Positions 28,456 to 36,577 of a stretch of 64,000 nucleotides of DNA are shown here, one piece after another. The stretch's first letter is position 1; every line of letters starts with the position of its first letter. A program made the translations under genes and the position numbers. The stretch covers positions 62,001-126,000 of the forward strand of contig CALEDQ010000024.1 of NCBI GenBank assembly GCA_937949615.1, in the 5' to 3' direction. Source of the stretch: an uncultured bacterium (GTDB lineage Bacteria; Muiribacteriota; Ozemobacteria; Ozemobacterales; Ozemobacteraceae). The notes below the pieces were generated by a model, which was given only the letters and a program-made list of their open reading frames with translations, was not told where the DNA came from and did not search any database.

Positions 28456-28936
28456 GGTTTAAACCTTCGATGCCAAAAAGCATCTGCTGCTGGTAGTAAA
28501 ACATTTTTTCGGGGGCCCGGCCCTTTTCGAGTGGTGCGAGCGAGCCGCGTTCGAAAAGAGCGTCGAACAGATAAAGCCGGCTCGGGTAAAGACCGGTCAT
28601 GCGCAGCCATAGATCGCGCCTGACATCGTAACCGGCATTTTCGAAGAGGTGACAGAGAAGTTCAGAGTGCCCGCCTGCGACCAGCCGGTCAAGGGTTGTA
28701 CTGGCCTGCTCGACTGCAAAAGTTTCGTTCTGGCCGATAAAGCTCAATACCCAGAGATCACGGCTGCAGAGATGCCGCTGCTCTGAGTGCGAAGCCTCCG
28801 GGAAAGTCACAGCCGCATCTTGCTGATTACAGATAAAAATCTCTCTGGCCGGCAGTGGAACGACGCTGAACATTCGGCTGTCAAAAGCCGGCGAAGCGAT
28901 GTTGAGTCGGCACTTATGGCAATGGCTGGTGTTCAT
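28436..28936 (-). CDS. Hypothetical protein with N-terminal CxxC
   Basis: 166 residues. The N-terminus MNTSHCHKCRLN has a CxxC that may bind zinc, followed by a mostly helical region (FAVEQASTTLDRLVAGGHSELLCHLFENAGYDVRRDLWLRM). I recognise no family. Its ATG directly abuts the stop of the gene at 28937 (TGAATG), and its end overlaps the molybdenum-carrier gene by 20 bases, so the three genes are tightly coupled. The position of LLWRW/LWLRM and Cys motifs suggests it may be a relative of the gene at 28937. Confidence 0.6.
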   Translation of the reverse strand: MNTSHCHKCRLNIASPAFDSRMFSVVPLPAREIFICNQQDAAVTFPEASHSEQRHLCSRDLWVLSFIGQNETFAVEQASTTLDRLVAGGHSELLCHLFENAGYDVRRDLWLRMTGLYPSRLYLFDALFERGSLAPLEKGRAPEKMFYYQQQMLFGIEGLNHELEDL

Positions 28937-29416
28937 TCAAAGGCTCCTTTCAGAGACTGCTCTGACCTGGCTGATACTGCAGGGGTTATGCATGATTGCA
29001 TTCAGATACTTTGCTCGTCTGGGTTCAAGGTCGTTGAAGGTATCGAGAGGTCTCAGACCAGCTGATGAAAAAACCGGGTTGAGAAGCCAGAGACTGCGGG
29101 GCTCGTAAACTTCGAGCCAGCGCCAGAGCAGCGGTTGCAGATTTTCCCTGGCGGATTGAAAGATTGCGAGCAGCAGAGCCCTGTCGCGCCCGAGAATTGC
29201 TGATTTCAGCGAGGCAAAAACGAGTTTCTCTGCCAGTTTGTCACCGTGGTAAAGTTTCCTGACCACATAAAAGTCGAGCAGGCAGCGGCCACCCAGCTCA
29301 CTGGCGCAGAAACCACTTTTGCAGCGTGTTTCAGCCTGCCGGCAGACCGGGCGGTGACAGCGTTCTTCGGCGCAACCTGTTATCGGGTTGAACGGGCACT
29401 CATTGCAGCACATCAT
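28937..29416 (-). CDS. Cys-rich hypothetical protein
   Basis: 159 residues. The first 45 residues hold nine cysteines in close spacing (MMCCNECPFNPITGC, ERCHRPVCRQ, CKSGFCASELGGRC), which suggests a zinc-binding or iron-sulphur module. The rest is helical with a repeated pattern similar to the 28436 protein (ARENLQPLLWRWLEVYEP / LLCHLFENAGYDVRRD). No family recognised. It is the first gene of a three-gene operon with the 28436 gene and the molybdenum carrier. The 188-base gap to the divergent 29605 gene contains AT-rich promoter-like sequence. Confidence 0.65.
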   Translation of the reverse strand: MMCCNECPFNPITGCAEERCHRPVCRQAETRCKSGFCASELGGRCLLDFYVVRKLYHGDKLAEKLVFASLKSAILGRDRALLLAIFQSARENLQPLLWRWLEVYEPRSLWLLNPVFSSAGLRPLDTFNDLEPRRAKYLNAIMHNPCSISQVRAVSERSL

Positions 29417-29604
29417 AAATTCGCCTCCGTTTTTGCTTTCACAGGTAAATCAACTGAAAAACAAAAAAGGGAAAAAATTTTTTAAAATTCTGCAAAAAAC
29501 CTTCTGGAATGCCGCAAATTCTTCTGCTATGCTCGAACAGGTGACGGTTCTGCCGGTATTCAGTTAATTCGAATCGGCGTAGACAGTCAAATGAGAGGCA
29601 AAAT

Positions 29605-30702
29605 ATGCAAAATACGGGTGTTGAAGAGGCTCTTCAGAAATTTTTGGCGCAGCCTGGCCCCGAGACGGCTTTTGGTCTGATCGTCAGCTGTCGCGGTTAT
29701 CTGAACAACATTGCTGCCGGCTGGCGTGAACTGAGTCTTTCGCGCGAAGAAAAGATCAGGGAACTGGCCAGCGAAATGCTTCTGGTTCTGCTCGAAGATT
29801 TTAATGCCGGCCGGGCGCTGCACCCGCGCTCGGTTCTGGCGTTCGTTCACCAGAAACTCAAGCGGTTGACCCGGCCATATCATACGCGCGCGACTGCCTT
29901 CGGGCTTGCCGGTGATCTGCCTGAAATTGGCCGGGCCGGTTTTACGCCACTTCGGCTTGCTTTTGCCGACGAAATTTTTGCAATGGTGCGAAATTTTCTT
30001 GTGGGTTACCCTGATGCAAACACAGCTCAGCTTGCTTTTCTGTTTGTGCATGTTTTTCCTGAGGTTCCGTGGGCCAGTCGGCTGCTGGCCGATTATGAGG
30101 GTGCCGATGCGGCCCGCCGTCTGGAAGCTGATAAAAAGAGAATGGCCAGCTTTAACCAGAGTCTGCGCGTCAGATTTCGCGACCTCAAAAATGGCGACTG
30201 GCGAGAAATTAACGAATGGTCAGGCGGCGAGAGAAGCCATCTGGCATGGCGAATAATCAGCATTTCGCCAGCTGAAGTCGAGCGCGAAGTCGATGCTGAT
30301 CTGCAGCGTCTGAATGCCTGGCGCGAAGATATCGACCGCCGGCAGCCGCAAACACAGCAGAATCTGCTGGCGGCTCTGCAGGTTTTCTCATCGCTGCGGC
30401 GCCAGAAATCTGTTACTGCTGATTTTGAGCCACAGATGCTGGCGGCAGAAGACGCGGCCCCCTGGGGTGACAGTCCCGACCTGCTTCTGCAGCTGATCGG
30501 GCGCCCGTGTGAAATCAGTGGTGTGGCGGCCGAAACTGAAGAATGGCCAGATTTCGATTCGGCGTCTCGTCGGGCAACAGACGTTGAAGATCCTGATTTC
30601 AACCGCCTGGCAGAGAGTATCAGCGGCTGGTTTGCCGAGATTTACCGCGCAAAGAGCAAAAATTCAGGGCAAAATCGTAATAAAATGGTAAAATACAGCT
30701 GA
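29605..30702 (+). CDS. Hypothetical protein, helical, with possible sigma-region-2-like N-terminus
   Basis: 365 residues. GAGAGG lies 6 bases before the ATG. The N-terminal 100 residues (YLNNIAAGW, KIRELASEMLLVLLEDFNAGRALHPRSVLAFVHQKLKRL) look loosely like sigma factor region 2, where an early helix is followed by an acidic E..F.. segment. This match is weak. The rest is charged and helical (EADKKRMASFNQSLRVRFRDLKNGDWREINEW, DIDRRQPQTQQNLLAALQVF) with an acidic end. The RNase gene follows after 21 bases, so it may be co-transcribed. Function unknown. Confidence 0.65.
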   Translation: MQNTGVEEALQKFLAQPGPETAFGLIVSCRGYLNNIAAGWRELSLSREEKIRELASEMLLVLLEDFNAGRALHPRSVLAFVHQKLKRLTRPYHTRATAFGLAGDLPEIGRAGFTPLRLAFADEIFAMVRNFLVGYPDANTAQLAFLFVHVFPEVPWASRLLADYEGADAARRLEADKKRMASFNQSLRVRFRDLKNGDWREINEWSGGERSHLAWRIISISPAEVEREVDADLQRLNAWREDIDRRQPQTQQNLLAALQVFSSLRRQKSVTADFEPQMLAAEDAAPWGDSPDLLLQLIGRPCEISGVAAETEEWPDFDSASRRATDVEDPDFNRLAESISGWFAEIYRAKSKNSGQNRNKMVKYS

Positions 30703-30723
30703 TCAGCAAATATGGAGAAATAA

Positions 30724-32718
30724 ATGAACCTGGCGACCGGTTGTATCGTCGAATTTTCAGCCAAGGGAAGCCGGCCGGAAACCGGTGTGATATTGAGTGC
30801 CGCCGGTGGCAGCATCAGGCTTCTGCTACTGAACGGCAAAGAAACCAATGTTCCTGATAAAAAAGTTTTGCACGTGACTGCACGTGCCGTTACCGGCGTT
30901 TCAGACCGCGAGACCTGCCGACAGAATCTTATTAAAATCGATCAACGCCGTAATGAGACTGAAGCCGGCATCGATCTCGCTGAACTGCACAGCCTGCTGG
31001 TCGAAGAAATTCGCCCCTACAGCCTCAAAGAACTTGCGGGTTTCCTGTTTGCCCCTGATGACGACGATGCCACCGCGGCCCTGCTGCGGCGTCTGAGCGA
31101 AGATCGTCTTTATTTCAAAAACAAGGCCGACACCTGGCACCCGTTATCGTCAGACGAACTCAAGGCAGCGCTTGAACAGCAGAGTCGCAAAGAGCAGGTC
31201 GAACGCGAAGAGGCCATGCTGGTCGAGCACCTTAAGAAACTTGCTGACCGAACCTCTGATGGAGATTTTCCGGCCGAACATCTCAATGATCTGAAAAATC
31301 TGGTTGCCTGTGGCGAAGAGGCGAAAATTTCAAAACGACTGGCTGCAGCGCTTGACAAGGCCGGTCTCAGTGACCCGCGTCGCCTTTTTCAAGCTCTGGT
31401 AGCGGCCGGAATTTTAGATGCTGATGAAAATCTGGCGATAATCAGATATCGCCTGCCGGTTGAATTTTCGACTGATCTGATTGCTGAGGCTGCTAATCTT
31501 TGCCAGATCGATATCAGATCGCTTAATCGTTCTGATCTGACCGGCCTGAAAACCTGGGCGATCGACACGCCCGGCTCCAAAGACCGCGACGACGCCTTCT
31601 CGTTTGTCAGGCATGCAGATGGTGGCTGCAGTCTCTGGGTTCATGTTGCCGACCCGGCCGAACTTATTCTGCCCGGCTCACCTCTCGATAAAGAGGCTGC
31701 CCGTCGTGGCAGTTCGGTATATATGCCAGATAAACGCATTCACATGCTGCCGTCCGAGATTTCTGAAAATTTTCTCAGCCTCTCTGAGGGCAACGAGCGC
31801 CTGTCATTAACCTTTAAGCTTGATTTTTCGGCGACCGGCAATCTCGATCACCTGCAGATCAGCGAGTCATTGATCAAAATCGAAAGGGCTCTCGACTACG
31901 ACGCCGCCGATGAGCTTCTCGCCTCTGAGCCCTGGCTTGCCGAAGCGGTGAAGTTTGCCGAAGCGCTTAAAAAGCAGCGCGAGGCCAATGGCGCTATGAT
32001 GTTTCCGCGCCAGCCAGAGCTCAGCGTCAAGGTTGTCGATGGCGAAATCATCGTCGAAAGGCGTAACCGCGACGATATGACCCAGGGTATGATTGCCGAA
32101 TTCATGATCTGGGCCAACCATGCCGCTGCCGAGTGGTGCCGCAAGCACGCAGTGCCCTGCCTCTACCGCGTTCAGGAAGGCGAACCGGTTGACATGCCGA
32201 CAACAGAAGAATTCGACCCGGTGGCTTTCTTTTCGGTGCTGAGAACGCTGCGCAAAACGGTCGTTAACAGTGTGCCGGGGCGACACAGTTCGCTTGGCCT
32301 GTCTTCTTACACTCAGATCACTTCGCCGCTGCGGCGCTATTCTGACCTGCTTCTGCATCGCCAGATCAAGGCCGCCATCAGCGGCAGACCGCCGGTCTAC
32401 AGCCAGAGTGAACTTGATCAGACCATGATGATTGCTGACACGGCCGTCAGTCGTGCTGACGAAATCATGCGCGACCGCGAGCGCTACTTCCTGCTCAAAT
32501 ATCTCAAACAGCAGCAGAAATCGGCTGAGTTGCTTTATGACGGCGTTGTGGTCGACACCAGCATGACTGAAGTCACATTTTATGTCGATTTTCTCTGCTC
32601 TTTCAGGCATTGCCGTCGCCCGAATTTCGACGTGACACCTGGTCAGAAGGTCATTGTGAAGGTCAATCAGATCGACCTCTTCGATGGCATAATCAGATTC
32701 GATCTCAGGCAGCCTTAA
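30724..32718 (+). CDS. RNase II/R family 3'-5' exoribonuclease
   Basis: 664 residues. The RNB catalytic domain has the four metal-binding aspartates (AID at about 281, then DRDD in the form KDRDDAF). Further family blocks are HVADPAELI, YMPDKRIHMLPSEISENFLSL, and QITSPLRRYSDLLLHRQI with the conserved arginines near the C-terminus. It degrades RNA hydrolytically from 3' ends. N-terminal helical region (about 95-200, LLVEEIRPYSLKELAGFL) is like short RNase II-type proteins; the classical cold-shock and S1 domains are reduced. GGAG is present before the ATG. Its stop overlaps the convergent P-type ATPase by 4 bases. Confidence 0.92.
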   Translation: MNLATGCIVEFSAKGSRPETGVILSAAGGSIRLLLLNGKETNVPDKKVLHVTARAVTGVSDRETCRQNLIKIDQRRNETEAGIDLAELHSLLVEEIRPYSLKELAGFLFAPDDDDATAALLRRLSEDRLYFKNKADTWHPLSSDELKAALEQQSRKEQVEREEAMLVEHLKKLADRTSDGDFPAEHLNDLKNLVACGEEAKISKRLAAALDKAGLSDPRRLFQALVAAGILDADENLAIIRYRLPVEFSTDLIAEAANLCQIDIRSLNRSDLTGLKTWAIDTPGSKDRDDAFSFVRHADGGCSLWVHVADPAELILPGSPLDKEAARRGSSVYMPDKRIHMLPSEISENFLSLSEGNERLSLTFKLDFSATGNLDHLQISESLIKIERALDYDAADELLASEPWLAEAVKFAEALKKQREANGAMMFPRQPELSVKVVDGEIIVERRNRDDMTQGMIAEFMIWANHAAAEWCRKHAVPCLYRVQEGEPVDMPTTEEFDPVAFFSVLRTLRKTVVNSVPGRHSSLGLSSYTQITSPLRRYSDLLLHRQIKAAISGRPPVYSQSELDQTMMIADTAVSRADEIMRDRERYFLLKYLKQQQKSAELLYDGVVVDTSMTEVTFYVDFLCSFRHCRRPNFDVTPGQKVIVKVNQIDLFDGIIRFDLRQP

Positions 32719-34601
32719 TTTTCCTTGAGCATTCTGGCGCTGTTGAGAACCACGAACACAGGCCCGAGATTATGGGCAACTGCTCCGACAACCGGGCTGA
32801 TCAACCCGATCGAGGCGAGAACCATCATCAGCAGACTGAAGCCGGTGCCAATGAGAATGTTCTGATTGATTATGCTGCGCGTTTTTTCAGAGAGGGTAAA
32901 CATGCGCGCCAGATTCAGCAGATTGTCGGTATTGAGGGTAATGTCTGAGTTCTGAATCGCGATATCTGCGCCACCACGGGCCATCGCAATGCCGACATCA
33001 CTGGCTTTCAGTGCCAGGGCGTCGTTGATGCCGTCGCCGACGAACATTACTCTTTCACCAGCAGCTTTGCGGTTATTGACGTAGTTGAGCTTATCCTGTG
33101 GCAGACACTCACAAACCGTTTCGTCGACGCCAAGAGCTTTGCCGATGGCATTGCCGATCTGGCTTCGGTCGCCGGTCAGCAGTATAACGTTTTTAACGCC
33201 CAGGCCGCGCAGCTGATCGATTGCCTGCCGCATTTCCGGTCGCGGCCGGTCAGAAAAGATTACCTGCCCAAGAAAAGCCTTATCAGAAGCGATCCAGACT
33301 GATATGCCACTTTCGTCGGCCAGATCTGCCGGTATGGTGATGCCAGCTTCTTCTGCTATCCAGACTGGTTTGCCAAGATAGAATCTTTTGCCGTCAATTT
33401 CAGCAGATACCCCGCGACCATGCAGTTCTTTCTGAACCGCCGGCATCGGAAACTTGACGCCGTGCGCGTGAGCATAGGCTATCAGGGCGGCCGAGACCGG
33501 GTGAATCGAGCCGCTGGCACACATGGCTGCGTATTTCAGCATTTCCTGATTATCACTGCCGGGCTGCGCTAAAATCTTTTCGACTTCAAGTTTTCCGAGT
33601 GTGACAGTGCCGGTTTTGTCGAAAATTACTGTATTGATTTCGGCCAGTAATTCGAGAAAAGCGGTGTTTTTGATCATGATGCCGTGGCGGGCGGCACTCA
33701 CCAGTGCCGCAATCATGGCGCTCGGGCTGGCAAGTATCAGAGCGCACGGGCAGCTGATCACCAGGATGGCCACTGCCCGGCTGATATCGGTTGTCAAGAA
33801 GAGGGTAAGAGCCGCAACCATAATGACGAACGGAAAATAAAGCCCGAGATATTTTTCGATAATTTTGACAATCGGCGCTTTTGATGCCTCAGCCTCTTTA
33901 AGCAGATGCAGAATCTTGTTAAACAGGGTGTCTGAGGCTGCTTTGGTAACTTTTATGCAGATTTTGCCGCTGAGATTGATGGTGCCGGCAAACACTCCAA
34001 TGCCGGCAAAGGCTTCGACCGGCACCGATTCACCGGTTATCGGGGCCTGGTTGATCATGGTTTCACCTTCGCTGATCACGCCATCGGCAGCGATGGTCTC
34101 GCCGGGGTAACAGACGATCAGGTCGTCTGGCTTGAGTTCGCCCGGTTCAACCAGGTTTTCGCGTCCGTCAACCATCAGCCGTGCCTGGCGCGAGTGAAGA
34201 CGGCGCATCGATTCGATCGCTTCTTCGATACCCATTATGCTCTTTTCTTCGAGCAGATGGCCGAAAACCATGATAATCGGAATAATCGTGGCGACCGCGA
34301 ACTCGCCTTCGCTCATTGCTGCAAGAATCGCCAGACTTACCAGCTGTTCGGTCATGAAACAGGGCTCGCGGGTGAAAAGGCCTTTGAAGCCATTGATGAA
34401 GACGGGCAGGGAAACGGTCAGCGCGGCAATTGCAACGATCAGCTGGGCTGTCTGCTTCTGTTCCGGCAGCAGCATTTCAAGAGCGATGCCGGTAATCAGA
34501 AAGACTGCTGCAAAAATTGAGTTGGCAAGTTTAAGCTTGAGAATACTGTTCAGGCCAACTGAGTGTTGCCCGGTCGAAGAAGTTTGCCGGTCGTTTATCA
34601 T
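32715..34601 (-). CDS. Heavy-metal translocating P1B-type ATPase
   Basis: 628 residues. Transmembrane CPC motif in ISCPCALILASPSAM at about 282, phosphorylation site DKTGT at about 326-330, TGES in the actuator domain (PITGESVPVEAF), and GDGINDALAL at about 519. There is no N-terminal metal-binding (HMA) domain, so it begins with membrane helices. Motifs fit a zinc/cadmium (CadA/ZntA-like) or related exporter; the exact metal is not certain. The gene directly abuts the stop of the SPFH gene upstream (TAAATG), so it is probably translated with the three SPFH proteins. Confidence 0.92.
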   Translation of the reverse strand: MINDRQTSSTGQHSVGLNSILKLKLANSIFAAVFLITGIALEMLLPEQKQTAQLIVAIAALTVSLPVFINGFKGLFTREPCFMTEQLVSLAILAAMSEGEFAVATIIPIIMVFGHLLEEKSIMGIEEAIESMRRLHSRQARLMVDGRENLVEPGELKPDDLIVCYPGETIAADGVISEGETMINQAPITGESVPVEAFAGIGVFAGTINLSGKICIKVTKAASDTLFNKILHLLKEAEASKAPIVKIIEKYLGLYFPFVIMVAALTLFLTTDISRAVAILVISCPCALILASPSAMIAALVSAARHGIMIKNTAFLELLAEINTVIFDKTGTVTLGKLEVEKILAQPGSDNQEMLKYAAMCASGSIHPVSAALIAYAHAHGVKFPMPAVQKELHGRGVSAEIDGKRFYLGKPVWIAEEAGITIPADLADESGISVWIASDKAFLGQVIFSDRPRPEMRQAIDQLRGLGVKNVILLTGDRSQIGNAIGKALGVDETVCECLPQDKLNYVNNRKAAGERVMFVGDGINDALALKASDVGIAMARGGADIAIQNSDITLNTDNLLNLARMFTLSEKTRSIINQNILIGTGFSLLMMVLASIGLISPVVGAVAHNLGPVFVVLNSARMLKEN

Positions 34602-35684
34602 TTAATCTTCTTCTTCCTCGTCTGAAAGCTCATCGTAAGCCGGGTTAACGTTGGTCGGAACCGGAAGCGAAGAGCCGGTGCTGGTGTCGAACATCAGTCT
34701 TACGCCTGCAGCAGCGGCTTCACCACCCGGAACAACGACCATGCGCCGCATTTTCTCGATTACCAGTTTCTGAACTTTAGCGGTCATTTCGAGTTTTACT
34801 TCTTCAGGGTTGTTCTGCCAGGCAGTCAGCAGCTGGTTGAATCTGCCGGCATTGGCAGTTGCCTCGGCAACAACGGTCTGTTGGTAGGAGCGGGCTTTGT
34901 TAACCATTTCACCGGCGTTACCGCGGGCCTTGGGCAGTTTTTCTTCGCTGAGGCTGCGGGCATCGTTGATAAAATTGTGGCGGTTGATGAAAGCCGAGTT
35001 GACTTCTTCGAAGTCTCTTTTGAGGTAGGTGGGCGGCGCGATTTCTTCAATTTCGAGCGAAACCAGCGACAGACCGGTCTGAATTCTGTCGAGCTGCTTC
35101 TGAACCCGCTCTTTAACCTGAGTTGACAATTCTTTTTTACTTTCTGAGAGCAGTCCGTCAATCGGAAATCCGGCCGCGACCCGTGTCATTTCGGCGACTG
35201 TGAGATCATGCACGAGTGAGCTGAAGGTGTTGTACGACGCTGAAAAGCCGAAGATCGCCTTGATCGGGTCGCTGATCTGATATTTAACCAGTATGCTGGC
35301 CTGAAAAATATTGGCATCGCCACTGACGCAGTAGCCCTCATTTAGAGGGTTAATTGTGCGGTAATCAGCTTCGTCTTTTTTTTCGACGGCGGCCAGCTCT
35401 CTGATTTTAACCTGTTGAATCTGCTTGACCGGAATGCGCAGCACTTCGTCGAAAGGCTTAGGCAGAGCGAGAACCCAACCGGGGTTGAGAATCTGGTCGA
35501 CCGGTGTGCTGCCATGCAGTCTGCCCATTCTGAGAATCAGACCGATTTCGTCGGGTCTGATCAGCGTCAGCCCTGAGAAGCAGTAGCCGGCAAAAACCAG
35601 CGCCATGACGAGCTTCAGCAAAGTCATGAAGTCACCGATGGTTTTTATCAGCGGGCTGATTGTCCGGGTTTTATCATTGGCCAT
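34602..35684 (-). CDS. SPFH/HflK-like membrane protein
   Basis: 360 residues. One membrane helix (LLKLVMALVFAGYCFSGLTLI) then an SPFH (prohibitin/HflK) domain: IRPDEIGLILRMGRL, ADANIFQASILVKYQISDP, then a charged helical tail (LSEEKLPKARGNAGEMVNKARSYQQTVVAEATANAGRF) that typically forms the oligomeric cage coat. The C-terminus is very acidic (DELSDEEEED). HflK-HflC complexes elsewhere bind the FtsH protease. It overlaps the HflC gene by 11 bases and abuts the P-type ATPase. It is HflK by similarity but the second HflK-like gene in this operon. Confidence 0.87.
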   Translation of the reverse strand: MANDKTRTISPLIKTIGDFMTLLKLVMALVFAGYCFSGLTLIRPDEIGLILRMGRLHGSTPVDQILNPGWVLALPKPFDEVLRIPVKQIQQVKIRELAAVEKKDEADYRTINPLNEGYCVSGDANIFQASILVKYQISDPIKAIFGFSASYNTFSSLVHDLTVAEMTRVAAGFPIDGLLSESKKELSTQVKERVQKQLDRIQTGLSLVSLEIEEIAPPTYLKRDFEEVNSAFINRHNFINDARSLSEEKLPKARGNAGEMVNKARSYQQTVVAEATANAGRFNQLLTAWQNNPEEVKLEMTAKVQKLVIEKMRRMVVVPGGEAAAAGVRLMFDTSTGSSLPVPTNVNPAYDELSDEEEED

Positions 35685-36564
35685 CGTTAAGATTTCCGTT
35701 CAGGGCATCGAAGGGGGCCTGGTCGCTGCGCAGAATGAATACCGCGTTCTCATTGACCATCTTTTCGAGCGCCTCAAGTGAGCGGCTGAACTTGTAGAAT
35801 TCTCGCCCTTTTTTGTGAGCTTCGGCATAAATCTCGGCGGCTTCGCGGTCGGCCTTGCCTTTGATTTCGGCCGAGGTTTTTATTGCTTCGGCGTTTATAC
35901 GGGCAATTTCGAGGTCGGTTTCAGAAAGAATGATTGCCGCTTCCATGCGGCCTTCGGCGCGGTATTTGGCGGCATACTGGCCTCTTTCGGCGCGCATCTG
36001 GCTGAAAATCGCCTTTATATTGTTTTCGGGGTAAGCGAGCCGCTTGACGCCGAGGCTGACGATTTCGACGCCAAAGCTTTCGCGGGCCTTTTCCCTGACT
36101 GATTCGAGAATTTTCTCTTCGATTTCGGCAAGTTTAAGCTGGGCCGGGTCGGTAGATACAAGATTGGCGAGGTCATAATTGCCGAGAACGTTGTTTTTTG
36201 AGCTTGATACGAGGCCTTCGATTTTGTCTTCTGCATTGGTCATGGTTCCAACTGACTGCAGAAAAGTGAGAGGCTGCTGAATGCGCCAGACGATGTAGGT
36301 GAGCAGAATTATGGCCTTTTTATCGTGTGTCAGGGTCTGGGTAAAGCGGGTGTTGTAAATGCGGTTGCGGCAGTCGAAAAGATAGAAGTTGTCGACCGGC
36401 CATGGCCATTTAAGGTGGGCGCCCGGGGTTTCGATGATGCGGTCAGGTTTGCCGAGATGGGCAACCACGGCTTTGAAACCCTCTGGAAGCGGCAGAATGA
36501 AGGCCTTGTATGATACAAGACCCAGAAGCAGTATGGCTAGAATAAGCCTCAGCCAGAATTGCAT
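35674..36564 (-). CDS. HflC-like SPFH protein
   Basis: 296 residues. A membrane helix (LILAILLLGLVSYKAFIL) precedes an SPFH domain: LPEGFKAVVAHLGKPDRIIETPGAHLKWPWPVDN, TRFTQTLTHDKKAIILLTYIVWRI, GVEIVSLGVKRLAYPENNIKAIFSQMRAERGQYAAKYRAEGRMEA. That last block is the HflC signature. It ends with a coiled-coil (ADREAAEIYAEAHKKGREFY). It should pair with an HflK to form the ring-like HflKC cage. Overlap with the following HflK gene supports joint assembly. Confidence 0.88.
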   Translation of the reverse strand: MQFWLRLILAILLLGLVSYKAFILPLPEGFKAVVAHLGKPDRIIETPGAHLKWPWPVDNFYLFDCRNRIYNTRFTQTLTHDKKAIILLTYIVWRIQQPLTFLQSVGTMTNAEDKIEGLVSSSKNNVLGNYDLANLVSTDPAQLKLAEIEEKILESVREKARESFGVEIVSLGVKRLAYPENNIKAIFSQMRAERGQYAAKYRAEGRMEAAIILSETDLEIARINAEAIKTSAEIKGKADREAAEIYAEAHKKGREFYKFSRSLEALEKMVNENAVFILRSDQAPFDALNGNLNDGQ

Positions 36565-36577
36565 ATAATCACCTTCT

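Noticed and set aside
28899..29485. Plus-strand frames over the Cys-rich genes
   Set aside because: Overlap the minus-strand genes that have coupled starts and Cys motifs; no ribosome-binding sites.
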